DNA from: an uncultured Burkholderiales bacterium
GTDB taxonomy: Bacteria; Pseudomonadota; Gammaproteobacteria; Burkholderiales; Burkholderiaceae_C
Assembly: GCA_903910745.1 (NCBI GenBank)
Contig: CAIWAO010000077.1
Span: forward strand, 1 to 55,659
Reading direction: 5' to 3'
Length of the DNA stretch: 55,659 nucleotides
The notes beneath the pieces were generated by a model that worked only from the letters and a program-made list of their open reading frames with translations, was not told the origin of the DNA and searched no databases. The translations under genes were made by a program, and so were the position numbers. Positions 29,028 through 38,783 of the stretch are shown piece by piece. The first letter of the stretch is position 1; each line of letters opens with the position of its first letter.

Positions 29028-29558
29028 TTATCGTACGTTGGTCCACTGCTTGCCGGCACTTGCGACTCGTCGCATCATTTGCTCTGCAATATCTGTCTGC
29101 ATATTTCGGTATAACAACTGCTCCTCAGCCTCTTTAGAGAGAACAATCGTTTCATTAAAACTGATGTCTCTAAATAACGAAATCTCAGTCTCTGGTATGA
29201 GCTCTATACCGTCTTGTGTTCGTAATTTAAAAGCCACATTGAGCCTTAGCTGATATGAGTTTACAGTTCCAGCCGCAGTTCTACCCAAAATGATTTTATC
29301 TTTTTGCTCACGCAACACCTCCAAAACAACCTGCGCCTCCTCAATTCTTTTAGGATCCGTAATCAATTGGACCTGTCCAGACGCAATGATCGTTCTTCGC
29401 AGCGCTATACCAAAAGGGGTTTGATCTTGAAAGTTCCCATAAATGCTGTTAAAAGGAATTTGAATTGGTTTTTTCAGCTCAAACCCACACCCAGGCAACA
29501 CAAGCAGCATCAACAAAGCAACTACATAAATACACAGCGACTTATAAGTTTGATTCAT
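29028..29558 (-). CDS. lptE: LPS assembly lipoprotein LptE
   Basis: Outer-membrane lipoprotein that plugs the LptD barrel and helps place LPS in the outer leaflet. The 176-residue precursor has a type II signal peptide with lipobox LPGC (Cys24), followed by GFELKKPIQIPFNSIYG, which resembles the conserved start of mature LptE. leuS ends 6 nt before it and holA follows 33 nt later; this trio is conserved in proteobacteria and confirms the assignment even though LptE sequences are weakly conserved. Confidence 0.92.
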   Translation of the reverse strand: MNQTYKSLCIYVVALLMLLVLPGCGFELKKPIQIPFNSIYGNFQDQTPFGIALRRTIIASGQVQLITDPKRIEEAQVVLEVLREQKDKIILGRTAAGTVNSYQLRLNVAFKLRTQDGIELIPETEISLFRDISFNETIVLSKEAEEQLLYRNMQTDIAEQMMRRVASAGKQWTNVR

Positions 29559-29564
29559 AAAGGT

Positions 29565-32237
29565 TTATAGAACAATGTTGACGAGCCGACCCGCAACAAC
29601 AATGATTTTTTTAGGATTTGCGCCCTTTGCTTGATTCTTATACGCTTCGCTATCTAAAGCAATTTTCTCAATCACTTCTTTGCTCGCCTGAGATGACACC
29701 TTTATAGAGCCCCTCAATTTTCCGTTAACCTGAAGCATCATCTCAATTTCATCTCGCGTCAACGCCCCAGGATCAACCTCTGGCCAAGGCGCGTCCAAAA
29801 GATCTCCGAATACTTTAGAGTACCCAAGTGAATCCCAAAGTTGATAACCAATATGAGGGCAAACAGGATACAAAATTCTGAGCAAAATGGAGAAACACTC
29901 AAAAACAACAGGGGCGTCAACACCCGTCGAGTCCAACTTTGCGTTCTCCAAAGTGTTAAGCATCTTCATTGCGGCGGAGACAACTGTGTTGTATTGCATC
30001 CGTTCATAATCAAACACCGCTTGACGCAGCACGGAGTGAATTTCAAACCTAAGCGTTTGTGCTCGCGAGTCCAAAGGACCCATCTTGCTCAAATCTACCG
30101 ATGGGGTTTGACTCGACACAGCATTCAGTCCACTAGCGTGTTGAGCTGCAAATGCCCAAACACGCCTAAGGAATCTGAAACTACCCTCGACGGCATCATC
30201 ATTCCACTCTAATGTGGCCTCGGGGGGGGCCGTAAACATCGTATACAAGCGAGCAGTGTCCGCGCCAAATTTTTCAATCAGCTCTTGTGGATCAACACCG
30301 TTGTTTTTGGACTTACTCATTGTCCCAACTCCCTCATAATTTATACGAGTCCCGCTGGGCAATCCATCCTTTGCATTAATCAAAACTGCGTGGGTAACAC
30401 GACCCTCGGAGTCCAAAATATTCTCCACCTCATGTGGCCAAAAATACTCAACCCCGCCTTTATCTGTAACCCTGGAATAAATGTGGTTTAAAACCATTCC
30501 TTGAGTTAGCAGCTTTGTGAAAGGTTCATCTACCTTTACGCAACCAAGATCTCTCATCACCTTAGTCCAAAAGCGCGCATACAACAAATGCAAAATTGCA
30601 TGCTCAATACCCCCGATGTATTGATCCATTGGCATCCAATAGTTGGCGCCTTGATCAACCATTTTGTCGGCGTTTGTCGGGTCGCAATAACGCATGAAAT
30701 ACCAAGACGAATCCACAAAGGTATCCATCGTGTCAGTCTCACGCAAGGAGGGCTTTGCACAAACTGGGCATGCCACCTTCAAAAACGATTCGCACTTGTT
30801 TAAAGGGTTTCCAGAGCCGTCTGGGACCAAGTCTTGAGGCAATACAACTGGTAAGTCTTTTTCAGGTACTGGCACTGCACCGCAACTTTCACAGTGAATG
30901 ATGGGAATCGGAGTACCCCAGTAACGTTGACGACTAATTCCCCAGTCTCTTAGTCTCCAAGTTGTCTTTTTCTCGCCCATACCAAGTTGTTGAAGATCTT
31001 TAGCCACAGCATCAACGCACTCTTGAAATACCAAGCCGTCGTATTGTCCAGAATTCTTAGCGACTCCACTGCCTTTTTCAGCGTACCAATCCTGCCACCT
31101 TGTTTTATCAAAATCTTTATCTTGAAGTCCAACTACATCTTTAATAGGTAATTGATATTTGATAGCAAAGGCAAAATCACGCTCATCATGAGCAGGAACC
31201 CCCATGACTGCGCCGTCACCGTAACTCATGAGCACATAATTACCAACCCATATTGGAATACTCTCACGGGTCAAAGGGTGCGTCACAAATAAACCCGTAT
31301 TAACCCCCTCTTTTTCTTTCACAGCCATCTCCGCCTCTGTCGTCCCACCCTGTTTGCAGTGGGCGATGAAGTCGGCAATCACCGCATTTGTCTTTGCAGC
31401 AAACTCAGCCAAAGGGTGCTCTGGTGCAACGGCTACAAAGGTCACGCCCATGACCGTGTCGGCACGGGTCGTAAAAACAAACATTTTTCCCTCGGTTAAG
31501 ACATTACCATGTTCATCTTTAATGTCATGGGCAAATGCAAAACGTACCCCCTCAGAGCGGCCAATCCAATTTTCTTGCATCAGTCTGACCTTCTCAGGCC
31601 ATCCAGGCAAGTTATGTTGAACTTGCTCCAACAACTCAGGTGCATAGTCACTTATTTTTAGATAGTACCCAGGTATTTCTCTTTTCTCAACAACAGCCCC
31701 CGTTCTCCAACCTCGACCATCGATAACTTGTTCATTGGCCAAAACAGTTTTATCAATAGGGTCCCAATTAACAGTTTGGGTTTTTCTATAAGCAATCCCT
31801 TTTTCTAGCATTTTTAAAAATAGCCACTGATTCCACTTGTAATATGTGGGGTCACAAGTTGCAATCTCTCTTGACCAATCAATCGCCAACCCCATGGCCT
31901 TCATCTGCTTTTTCATATAAGCGATGTTCTCGTAAGTCCATTTCGCAGGAGGTACGTTATTTTTTAATGCCGCATTTTCCGCAGGCAAACCAAATGCGTC
32001 CCATCCCATAGGCATTAAAACGTTGTACCCGTTCATTCTAAGATGACGAGTTAACATGTCATTTATTGTGTAGTTTCTAACATGTCCCATGTGCAACTTA
32101 CCGCTTGGATAAGGCAGCATGGAGCAGGCATAGTACTTCTTCTTGGACGAATCTTCGATCACTCGGTAAGCGTCTTTTCCAATCCAAACACCCTGTACCG
32201 CCATCTCTATTTCTGATGGATTATATTTTTCTTGCAT
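29565..32237 (-). CDS. leuS: leucyl-tRNA synthetase
   Basis: Charges tRNA-Leu and edits mischarged species. The 890-residue class I enzyme has HMGH at 49-52 ([17 protein letters not shown]), the CP1 editing insertion with [20 protein letters not shown], a zinc-ribbon-like [16 protein letters not shown]...CPVCAKPSL pair, and [11 protein letters not shown] for the KMSKS loop. Length is normal for the bacterial form. It leads the leuS-lptE-holA unit. The 121-nt gap before it (from dapB) is AT-rich with nothing I can name. Confidence 0.97.
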   Translation of the reverse strand: MQEKYNPSEIEMAVQGVWIGKDAYRVIEDSSKKKYYACSMLPYPSGKLHMGHVRNYTINDMLTRHLRMNGYNVLMPMGWDAFGLPAENAALKNNVPPAKWTYENIAYMKKQMKAMGLAIDWSREIATCDPTYYKWNQWLFLKMLEKGIAYRKTQTVNWDPIDKTVLANEQVIDGRGWRTGAVVEKREIPGYYLKISDYAPELLEQVQHNLPGWPEKVRLMQENWIGRSEGVRFAFAHDIKDEHGNVLTEGKMFVFTTRADTVMGVTFVAVAPEHPLAEFAAKTNAVIADFIAHCKQGGTTEAEMAVKEKEGVNTGLFVTHPLTRESIPIWVGNYVLMSYGDGAVMGVPAHDERDFAFAIKYQLPIKDVVGLQDKDFDKTRWQDWYAEKGSGVAKNSGQYDGLVFQECVDAVAKDLQQLGMGEKKTTWRLRDWGISRQRYWGTPIPIIHCESCGAVPVPEKDLPVVLPQDLVPDGSGNPLNKCESFLKVACPVCAKPSLRETDTMDTFVDSSWYFMRYCDPTNADKMVDQGANYWMPMDQYIGGIEHAILHLLYARFWTKVMRDLGCVKVDEPFTKLLTQGMVLNHIYSRVTDKGGVEYFWPHEVENILDSEGRVTHAVLINAKDGLPSGTRINYEGVGTMSKSKNNGVDPQELIEKFGADTARLYTMFTAPPEATLEWNDDAVEGSFRFLRRVWAFAAQHASGLNAVSSQTPSVDLSKMGPLDSRAQTLRFEIHSVLRQAVFDYERMQYNTVVSAAMKMLNTLENAKLDSTGVDAPVVFECFSILLRILYPVCPHIGYQLWDSLGYSKVFGDLLDAPWPEVDPGALTRDEIEMMLQVNGKLRGSIKVSSQASKEVIEKIALDSEAYKNQAKGANPKKIIVVAGRLVNIVL

Positions 32238-32358
32238 AACTTTTAACGTACGAAAAATTTAAAAAATAATATTGCTATCGAAATAATTTTGGAAAGTTAG
32301 TATCGACTTTGTTTTTAAAAAAACATTAAAGTAAACCGACTCAATCCAATAAAGTGTT

Positions 32359-33177
32359 CTAGGACCGCAAATCTAGGACATCAAACATATCAAACATGCC
32401 GTTACCTTTGTCAGCCAAAAAGCGCGCAGCCTTCACACTGCCCTGTGCATAATTTGAACGGCTTGAGGAGCGATGCGTAACTTCGATTCGCTCACCCTCA
32501 CCAGCGAATAAAACGGTATGATCCCCAACAATATCCCCTGCTCGAACCGTAGCAAAGCCAATCGTGCCCGCCTTTCTTGGGCCCGTATGGCCCTCTCTAG
32601 CATAGACCGCACATTCACTTAAGATTTTATTTTGTGCATTTGCCACAACCTCACCCATTTTTAAAGCAGTGCCAGAAGGTGCATCTACTTTGTGGTGATG
32701 GTGCGCTTCAATGATTTCAACATCGTAGTCATGTGAAAGAGCTTTTGCGGCAACCTCCAAAAGCTTTAATGTCACGTTCACACCAACACTCATATTTGGA
32801 GCCATCACAATTGCGATTTTTTTGGAGCACTCTTGGATTTGTCGCTTTTGTTCAGCACTAAAACCAGTCGTGCCAATTACCATCTTGATTCCCAAACGGC
32901 TGCACACATCCAAATACTCCATCGTCCCCTCAGGCCGGGTAAAGTCAATTAAAACATGAGCATTTTGCAAAGCAAGGACTGGATCCGACTGAACATTCAC
33001 ACCACTTGCTTTACCTAAAAATCCGGTCGCATCATTGCCAATCAATGGACTTGAAGGCACATCTAAAGCGCCAACCAAAATCAAATCATTGGATTGCAAA
33101 ATGATTTCAATCAACATGCGACCCATTCGTCCGCTTGCACCGGCGATCGCAACAGCTATTTTTTTTGAGGCATTCAT
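32359..33177 (-). CDS. dapB: 4-hydroxy-tetrahydrodipicolinate reductase
   Basis: NAD(P)H-dependent step in diaminopimelate and lysine synthesis. The 272-residue protein shows the nucleotide loop GASGRMG (13-19), [36 protein letters not shown], and the catalytic His-rich [14 protein letters not shown] (159-172). It follows bamE by 19 nt. fur(opposite)-bamE-dapB is a common order in Burkholderiales. Confidence 0.97.
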   Translation of the reverse strand: MNASKKIAVAIAGASGRMGRMLIEIILQSNDLILVGALDVPSSPLIGNDATGFLGKASGVNVQSDPVLALQNAHVLIDFTRPEGTMEYLDVCSRLGIKMVIGTTGFSAEQKRQIQECSKKIAIVMAPNMSVGVNVTLKLLEVAAKALSHDYDVEIIEAHHHHKVDAPSGTALKMGEVVANAQNKILSECAVYAREGHTGPRKAGTIGFATVRAGDIVGDHTVLFAGEGERIEVTHRSSSRSNYAQGSVKAARFLADKGNGMFDMFDVLDLRS

Positions 33178-33196
33178 AATTCAGGCTTTTATAAGT

Positions 33197-33739
33197 TCAG
33201 CGAGAGCTTGGCTCAAGAGGGGGGTAATTCATAGTCGCCGCATCACCCTCACCTAAATTCGGGACAGGTGGGGTCACTTTGGTTTTAAAAGCACTCAATT
33301 CTTTCTCCGTCGCCTCCATTTTAGGAAGTCTTGAGGTGTTGATCTTTTGCGTATCAATGCGCGCCGCAAATTCAGCCTCACTCGGTAGTTCATCCGCCTC
33401 TACTCGATCGAATTGATCGACCTTGAAGAAAACAGAAAGTTTTCTTTGTTGCGGCTGTGTTCCTTGACGACGTATCGTAAATGCATAATCCCATCGATCA
33501 GCGTGAAATGGGCTCGTGATTAGAGGAGTCCCTAGAATTTCACGCACTTGACTTCGAGTCATTCCAGGGCGAAGTACTTGTAGCTGCTCTCGTGAGACAA
33601 AATTGCCCTGTACCACCTCAATGTGATAAGGAGATATACAGCCACTCAAACTAAGCATAGCCCAAAACATGACCAGTAAAGAGTGGAGTTTTAAACGGTG
33701 GAGTAAACCAATAAAATTAGGTATTAAGTTCATCCCCAC
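33197..33739 (-). CDS. bamE: outer membrane protein assembly factor BamE
   Basis: Lipoprotein of the Bam complex that folds beta-barrel outer-membrane proteins (formerly SmpA/OmlA). The 180-residue precursor has an unusually long N-terminal stretch before the lipobox LSGC (Cys34), then the BamE core: VQGNFVSREQLQVLRPGMTR, VREILGTPLI, RWDYAFTIRRQG and VFFKVDQFDRV. A C-terminal tail rich in Pro, Lys and Glu extends beyond the core. It is divergent from fur and shares its upstream region. Confidence 0.94.
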   Translation of the reverse strand: MGMNLIPNFIGLLHRLKLHSLLVMFWAMLSLSGCISPYHIEVVQGNFVSREQLQVLRPGMTRSQVREILGTPLITSPFHADRWDYAFTIRRQGTQPQQRKLSVFFKVDQFDRVEADELPSEAEFAARIDTQKINTSRLPKMEATEKELSAFKTKVTPPVPNLGEGDAATMNYPPLEPSSR

Positions 33740-33845
33740 ATTGTAACTCTCCCCCTACAATTTTAATAAACTCTCACGTAAGGAAGTTAAGCTAATGAGG
33801 CTCAACTTTTTGGGATTCCGGGTCAAGTTAAATCGTTCGAAGTAT

Positions 33846-33864
33846 CCAAATATTCACTATTTGG
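33846..33864. promoter_or_regulatory. 19-bp dyad between bamE and fur
   Basis: CCAAATATTCACTATTTGG is a perfect 7-bp inverted repeat around a 5-nt centre, sited about 85 nt upstream of the fur start and 106 nt upstream of bamE. Size and symmetry suit a dimeric regulator. It does not fit the classical Fur box beyond length and AT-richness. A TTGGCA overlaps its right arm and a TGCCAA follows 17 nt later. Confidence 0.35.
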
Positions 33865-33948
33865 CACTTTGTTTTCATTTAATTGCCAATTCATGTCAAA
33901 ATTAAGTGAGTCCCTGCAACTTTAAAAGACCCACCTAGGACACCCTAA

Positions 33949-34380
33949 ATGACGCCGATAGAAGAGGATTTAAAGAGCACTGGCCTGAAAGCCACCCTGC
34001 CACGGTTAAAAATTCTTGAACTTTTTCAAAAATCTAACCTTCGACACCTTTCTGCTGAAGATATCTACAGAACCGTGCTGGAAGAGCGATCTGATATTGG
34101 ACTAGCTACAGTTTATAGAGTGCTGCTCCAATTTGAACAAGCCGGACTGCTAAAGAGGAGTAATTTTGAGAGCGGCAAATCAGTTTATGAGCTCAACGAA
34201 GGAGAGCATCATGATCACTTGGTTTGTCTAGATTGTGGTCGAGTTGAAGAGTTCTTTGATGCAGAAATCGAGGAGCGGCAACATAAAATTGCTCAGTTAA
34301 AAGGCTTTGAAATCGCAGATCACTCCTTGAGTCTATATGCTCACTGCAAACAAAATCCATGCCCTCATAAAAGCCGGTAA
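33949..34380 (+). CDS. fur: ferric uptake regulator
   Basis: Iron-responsive repressor of uptake genes. The 143-residue protein has the winged-helix domain (residues 1-82, [14 protein letters not shown] and the recognition helix [19 protein letters not shown]), the regulatory histidines in GEHHDHLVC (86-93), the structural-zinc pair Cys93/Cys96 and a C-terminal HCKQNPCPH with further Cys and His. Members of the superfamily (Zur, PerR) are less likely given the genomic place next to bamE, where Burkholderiales carry fur. Confidence 0.95.
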   Translation: MTPIEEDLKSTGLKATLPRLKILELFQKSNLRHLSAEDIYRTVLEERSDIGLATVYRVLLQFEQAGLLKRSNFESGKSVYELNEGEHHDHLVCLDCGRVEEFFDAEIEERQHKIAQLKGFEIADHSLSLYAHCKQNPCPHKSR

Positions 34381-34403
34381 ATAACCAAACAGCCTAGAAA
34401 AGA

Positions 34404-35378
34404 TCAAGTCTCTGAGTCGAAGTCTTGATTGTTAGATTTATTCATCTCATCTTTGTGTTTATTCACAAATTCTTGATAGGTGTTGATGCCCCTCAACTGC
34501 AAAATCGTATTTCGAACTGCCGCCTCCACTAAAACAGCTATGTTGCGTCCAGCAATGACTTGAATCACCACCTTTCGAACAGCAATATTTAGCATCTCCT
34601 GCGTTAGCGGCTCATGGGGCAAACGGTCATAATCTCTCTCTAAAGTTTCTCGTCTAACCAAATGAACGATCAACTTCAGACGCATTTTTCTGCGAACAGC
34701 AGTCTCTCCAAAAATAGCCCTTATATCCAAGAGTCCAATGCCTCTGACCTCTAACAGGTTTTGCAATAACTCAGGGCAGCGCCCTTCAATCGTTGATTGG
34801 TTGATTCTGTAAAAATCCACAACATCATCAGCAACCAGTCCATGCCCCCTAGAAATGAGCTCCAACCCAAGCTCACTTTTTCCCAGACCAGACTCTCCGG
34901 TGATCAAAACCCCTAAACCCAAAATATCCATAAACACACCATGCGCAGTAGCCCTATCGGCAAAGTGTTTTGATAAATAGGCACTCAGCACATCTATCAC
35001 GAAGGCGGAGGGCTCTGGGGTTGCAAACAATGGGATATGGGCGGCTTGACAAATCTCTATCAGTTGCCTGGGCGCCACTTGTCCATCTGCAACGACCAAA
35101 GCAGGCGGCACTAAACTTAATATCTGCTCAAAGCGCGCTCTTGACTCGTCCTCACGTCCAGATAGTAAGTATTCAATCTCTCTGTGCCCTATGAGCTGCA
35201 ATCTATAAGGATGTACATAATTGAGATACCCAACTAAATCAGCACCGGAGTGCGCATCTTGAATAACTTCTTTGTCAAAATGCCTATCTAACGCCTCTTG
35301 ACCGGCGAGCCATTTCCAGCTTAACTTCTCTTCAAAGTCCTCAAATAATACTTGAGCACTGACTACGGTAGGTTTCAC
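34404..35378 (-). CDS. hprK: HPr kinase/phosphorylase
   Basis: Phosphorylates or dephosphorylates HPr on Ser46 in response to metabolite and phosphate levels. The 324-residue protein has the N-terminal MurF-like domain (1-130) and the kinase domain with Walker A GESGLGKS (161-168) and the signature [16 protein letters not shown]. It starts with GTG; the [12 protein letters not shown] start is conserved in relatives. It is third in hpf-ptsN-hprK. Its substrate HPr, encoded at 44243-44512, keeps both His15 and Ser46. A 7-bp tandem repeat (ATTAGGA) lies just upstream. Confidence 0.95.
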   Translation of the reverse strand: MKPTVVSAQVLFEDFEEKLSWKWLAGQEALDRHFDKEVIQDAHSGADLVGYLNYVHPYRLQLIGHREIEYLLSGREDESRARFEQILSLVPPALVVADGQVAPRQLIEICQAAHIPLFATPEPSAFVIDVLSAYLSKHFADRATAHGVFMDILGLGVLITGESGLGKSELGLELISRGHGLVADDVVDFYRINQSTIEGRCPELLQNLLEVRGIGLLDIRAIFGETAVRRKMRLKLIVHLVRRETLERDYDRLPHEPLTQEMLNIAVRKVVIQVIAGRNIAVLVEAAVRNTILQLRGINTYQEFVNKHKDEMNKSNNQDFDSET

Positions 35379-35457
35379 AGATTTATGAAATTAGGAATTA
35401 GGAATTAAATTAACAGTTTTTAACACACCCAAGATGGTAATAGTTTGGAGCTAAAAA

Positions 35458-35925
35458 TCATGCTACCTGGGCAGATTTCCAAGTCGTAATAGCCTCAAAC
35501 AGCATCGATGCGTCCTGGCTCTTTTTGAGACGCTCCCTGACACTGGAGTCGGCAAGCATCTCTGCTATCTCAGAGAGGATTTCCAAATGTTTTTGTGTTG
35601 ATGCCTCTGGCACCAATAGAAATATTAACAATGAAACTGGCTGCTCATCTGGCGCATCAAAGCCAATAGGACTAGCCAGTTGAAAAACTGCGGCTAATGG
35701 ATTCTTGAGCCCCTTTATCCGCCCATGCGGAATAGCCACTCCGTGCCCCAAGCCCGTAGAACCAAGTCTCTCCCTCGCAAACAAACTGTCTGCAATCAAG
35801 GCTCTGCTAAAACCATGTAAATTTTCAAACAACAACCCAGCCTCTTCGAAGGCCCTTTTTTTACTAGTCGCATCTACATTGACTTGCACCAAAGCAGAAG
35901 ACAAAATGGAAGTTAATCTGTTCAT
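35458..35925 (-). CDS. ptsN: nitrogen-regulatory PTS protein EIIA-Ntr
   Basis: EIIA-like phosphocarrier of the PTS-Ntr relay, which adjusts potassium, nitrogen and stress functions rather than sugar transport. The 155-residue protein has the active-site histidine His67 in GHGVAIPHGRI and the PTS_EIIA_2 fold (FQLASPIGFDAPD, LIFLLVPEASTQKHLEILSE). It lies between hpf (71 nt upstream) and hprK (79 nt downstream). In most relatives rpoN precedes hpf; here it does not. Confidence 0.95.
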   Translation of the reverse strand: MNRLTSILSSALVQVNVDATSKKRAFEEAGLLFENLHGFSRALIADSLFARERLGSTGLGHGVAIPHGRIKGLKNPLAAVFQLASPIGFDAPDEQPVSLLIFLLVPEASTQKHLEILSEIAEMLADSSVRERLKKSQDASMLFEAITTWKSAQVA

Positions 35926-35996
35926 ATTCAGGCGTATTATGCACCTGAGTATCCATTTCTTTAGGGTTGTTGTTTAATTACAAAGTATGCTTTTGA

Positions 35997-36329
35997 TTAC
36001 TGAAGTATTCTTTTTGAGCTTTGGTGGTGGTGATTTTGGATTTTGTCTTTGTGCTTTACAACCTGACGGTCTAATTTATCGACCAAATCATCCACAGCAG
36101 CGTACAAATCTTCGTGGGAACTTTCCGCAAAAATGTCGCTCCCCTTAACCAAAATATTGCACTCGGCGCGCTGCCTTTTCTCCTTTTCTTTCTGGTTATC
36201 AATTGATAACAAAACCTTTACATCTACAACTTGATCAAAGTGTCGAATGACCCGGTCTAGCTTGCCTGTGACGTAAGTTCTTAATGATGGGGTTACCTCT
36301 AAATGATGTCCACTGATCGTTAAATTCAT
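35997..36329 (-). CDS. hpf: ribosome hibernation promoting factor (short form)
   Basis: Binds the 30S subunit in stationary phase and helps form inactive 100S ribosomes. The 110-residue protein matches the short HPF/YfiA class: [50 protein letters not shown] and [22 protein letters not shown], with a His-rich tail. A strong ribosome site (AAAGGAG) lies six bases before the start. It is first in hpf-ptsN-hprK and has a potential leader hairpin upstream. Confidence 0.95.
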   Translation of the reverse strand: MNLTISGHHLEVTPSLRTYVTGKLDRVIRHFDQVVDVKVLLSIDNQKEKEKRQRAECNILVKGSDIFAESSHEDLYAAVDDLVDKLDRQVVKHKDKIQNHHHQSSKRILQ

Positions 36330-36361
36330 ACTTGACTCCTTTGTTTACTTACGTCTTGTTT

Positions 36362-36407
36362 GCATGAGGCACCTCGAAAATTATCAAGGTACTCAACTGC
36401 ATCATGC
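36362..36407 (-). promoter_or_regulatory. hairpin in the hpf leader
   Basis: GCATGAGGCA and TGCATCATGC pair with one mismatch, and inside them ACCT and AGGT can extend the stem. The structure ends 33 nt before the hpf start on the minus strand. It has no T run, so it is not a simple terminator. A role in mRNA stability or regulation is inference. Confidence 0.35.
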
Positions 36408-36847
36408 CCCTTGGCTATAGAAAATGCAAGTACTTATCTTAAGAATCCGATTGATTTAGTGAGGCATCTTCCCTAATTGACCAAGCCTAGAAATATTGTG
36501 TAAACTAGTGGAATTAAGCAGGAGAGGGGTTGTTGAAAAATCTGCTAGTCAACCCTGCCTTCTAAGTAGCTCACTTAGGGGAACTCTCGAAAATTTAAGT
36601 TTACATACTTAAATTCATGTAAAAGTATATTTAGCCCGAGCTGATCCAGGGCCTTTAAAAAACCCTTAGTCGTACGAAAAATGTAGCTTTCATTAGCCAG
36701 ATTCCAACAGCCTCTAGGGTTTACGTTAATTTGGATTATTTGGATGCCATAATGGTCTTATCTAAACAACGGAGAAACCTCCTTGGACCCCTACCCTAGT
36801 TGGTAGCTTTCGACTCTTTTGAGCATATTGCATACAAGTGCAAAGCC

Positions 36848-36887
36848 TTGAGGTTCGAAAGCCGCTTATTTTTTATTCGAACCTCAA
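36848..36887 (+). promoter_or_regulatory. perfect 12-bp stem in the corA leader
   Basis: TTGAGGTTCGAA at 36848-36859 and TTCGAACCTCAA at 36876-36887 are exact inverted repeats around a 16-nt loop that is T-rich at its 3' side. The right arm ends 31 nt before the corA ATG. Chance occurrence is unlikely at this length. It may be an RNA regulatory hairpin or an operator. Confidence 0.5.
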
Positions 36888-36918
36888 CAGAGTGGTGCAT
36901 CAGTCACCCAAAAAAGCC

Positions 36919-37905
36919 ATGCTCAACATTTTCACATTGGCGAATGGTCGCCTATTTCAAGAAGAAATTGAATCCCTGGAAGAGCTATCAAAATTCCAAC
37001 CTATTTGGGTGGATTTAGACGAGCCTAGTATTGAAGAAAAAAGGTGGGTTAAGCAGTACTACGGTCTTCTTATTCCAGACGATGCGATGGATGAAGATAT
37101 CGAGGAGTCAGCTCGGTTTTATCAAGAAGACAACGGTGAACTGCACATTAGAAGCGACTTCTTGATTGCAGATGACGAGGAGCCAAGGACGGTTCGTGTG
37201 GCCTTCATCTTAAATCAGCATAACGATAACCTTAAAAGTCAAGGCGTACTATTCTCAATTCATGACGAAGATGTCCCTGTATTTCGTCTCCTGCGGCTTC
37301 GGGCCAGGCGAGATCCCAACTTAATTACCGACGCTAAAGATGTTCTCTTAAAACTCTTTGATGCGGATGCAGAGTATTCGGCCGACACTCTTGAAGGAAT
37401 CTATGATGAACTTGAAAAAGCCAGCAAAATGGTTTTATCCGAGGACGTAACAGATGAGCTAGCAAGTGAGGTTCTTGGAAGAATCGCCCGGCAAGAGGAT
37501 TTAAATGGACGCATCAGAAGAAATGTCATGGATACCCGGCGCGCTGTGAGTTTTATGATGCGCGCGCGTATGCTCAACTCAGAGCAACTTGAGGAGTCCC
37601 GGCAAATTTTGCGTGATATCGAGTCTTTAGATAATCACACTGCATTTTTATTTGACAAAATCAACTTTTTGATGGATGCAACTGTTGGTTTTATTAATAT
37701 CAATCAAAATAAAATTATCAAGATATTCTCAGTGGCAAGCGTTGCGCTACTCCCACCCACGCTGATCGCAAGTATTTACGGAATGAATTTTGAAATCATG
37801 CCTGAATTGCGGCTCTCGTGGGGCTACCCTTATGCAATCCTTTTGATGATTGCAAGTGCCATGGTCCCCATGTGGTATTTCAGGAAAAGAGGGTGGCTTA
37901 AGTGA
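36919..37905 (+). CDS. corA: magnesium/cobalt transporter CorA
   Basis: Pentameric inner-membrane channel for Mg2+ and Co2+. With the start at ATG 36919 the protein has 328 residues and begins MLNIFTLANGRLFQ, as in Burkholderiales CorA. A longer GTG-initiated frame would cross a 12-bp hairpin and was rejected. A large cytoplasmic domain (1-265) precedes two C-terminal helices with the selectivity signature YGMNF (GMN at 288-290) and a basic tail. It is divergent from hpf, faces the nucleosidase gene, and probably has its own structured leader. Confidence 0.94.
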   Translation: MLNIFTLANGRLFQEEIESLEELSKFQPIWVDLDEPSIEEKRWVKQYYGLLIPDDAMDEDIEESARFYQEDNGELHIRSDFLIADDEEPRTVRVAFILNQHNDNLKSQGVLFSIHDEDVPVFRLLRLRARRDPNLITDAKDVLLKLFDADAEYSADTLEGIYDELEKASKMVLSEDVTDELASEVLGRIARQEDLNGRIRRNVMDTRRAVSFMMRARMLNSEQLEESRQILRDIESLDNHTAFLFDKINFLMDATVGFININQNKIIKIFSVASVALLPPTLIASIYGMNFEIMPELRLSWGYPYAILLMIASAMVPMWYFRKRGWLK

Positions 37906-37950
37906 TCAAGCCTCGAACATTACGTTGCTCAATTACAAGCTTGGCCGCGT

Positions 37951-38769
37951 TCAAGAAATATCCAAATATTCTTTAATGATCAAAGCGCTATAGCGACTTG
38001 CAACGGATGTTAAAAAATGTGTGAAATCTATTTCAGCTGACTCACTCGCCGTATCTGAGATAGTTCTCACCACACCAAACTTAACTCCGAAATCAAGACA
38101 CACTTGGGCGACTGCAGCCCCCTCCATCTCCACGGCTAATGCCTGGGGGTGCTCCTGACTTAGTTTGTTTCTGATATTTGAATTAGCAATAAATTGATCT
38201 CCACTTAAAATCTCACCGCACTTTGCTTGAGCATTTTTCAGTTTAAATTTTTTGTAAATTGCCTCTTCTTCAGAAATAACCTTGAGTGCTTTTTCACAAG
38301 CTTTCAATAAATTTTCTGTTACTTCTTCATCGGCTCTAAAGTAAGGACTCTTGTAACCCGGCACCACATACCTCGGAAATAGGGGGGATGCATCCATGTC
38401 GTGTTGAACAAACTGAGTGCCAACAACGATGTCCCCGATATTTAAGGTATCGCTAACCCCTCCAGCGACGCCTGTAAAGACGATCTTAGACACACCAAAG
38501 TCTTTTATCAAACAAATGGTTGTGATGGCCGCCGCTACTTTGCCAATTCCTGATAAAACGATCACTACTTTTCTTCCGTGATAAGTAGCAAGCCAAAACT
38601 TTCTTCCCGCAACTTCAAGACTCTCAACAACCCTCATGCTCAACAGAATTTGAGATATCTCATCCTCTAAAGCTGCAACGATTGCAGTACTGGCAAAATA
38701 TCTCCCCATAGCGCGCTGCTCGAGATCAACTCGCTGTGATTCTTTTCTTAGATTATTATCAGAATTCAT
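37951..38769 (-). CDS. mtn: 5'-methylthioadenosine/S-adenosylhomocysteine nucleosidase
   Basis: Cleaves the glycosidic bond of MTA and SAH, recycling methionine and relieving methylation inhibition. Family segments are AIVAALEDEISQIL (catalytic Glu), SGIGKVAAA, FTGVAGGVSD, GEILSGDQFI, VEMEGAAVAQVC and RTISDTA (catalytic Asp). The first ATG is at 38769 (272 residues), only 15 nt from a strong terminator. An in-frame ATG at 38709 gives 252 residues, closer to the family's usual N-terminus, and a possible promoter (TTAAGA, 17 nt, GATAAT at 38755-38783) would serve that start. The longer frame is given to be safe. Confidence 0.9.
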   Translation of the reverse strand: MNSDNNLRKESQRVDLEQRAMGRYFASTAIVAALEDEISQILLSMRVVESLEVAGRKFWLATYHGRKVVIVLSGIGKVAAAITTICLIKDFGVSKIVFTGVAGGVSDTLNIGDIVVGTQFVQHDMDASPLFPRYVVPGYKSPYFRADEEVTENLLKACEKALKVISEEEAIYKKFKLKNAQAKCGEILSGDQFIANSNIRNKLSQEHPQALAVEMEGAAVAQVCLDFGVKFGVVRTISDTASESAEIDFTHFLTSVASRYSALIIKEYLDIS

Positions 38770-38783
38770 GTAATGTTTCTTAA

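Larger units (their letters stand above)
36330..36918. other. long intergenic region between hpf and corA
   Basis: At 589 nt this is the largest gap in the window. It separates two divergent genes and must contain both promoters. I see a hairpin in the hpf leader, a possible corA -10 box (CATAAT, 36748-36753), two small stems (GGAG/CTCC near 36771 and CTACC/GGTAG near 36790) and a perfect 12-bp stem close to corA. No protein frame or known RNA family is recognised. It is also the point where rpoN would be expected in relatives. Confidence 0.5.

Noticed and set aside
35391-35412. 7-bp tandem ATTAGGA repeat upstream of hprK
   Set aside because: Only about 2.5 AT-rich copies; too weak to separate from chance, so it is mentioned only under hprK.
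36330-36918. Known structured RNA (6S, 4.5S, RNase P, Mg2+ riboswitch) in the hpf-corA gap
   Set aside because: None of the conserved sequence blocks of these families that I can recall is present; only simple stems are seen.
36838-36918. GTG-initiated 27-residue extension of CorA
   Set aside because: It would translate through a perfect 12-bp hairpin and the conserved protein start is MLNIFTLANGR at 36919.
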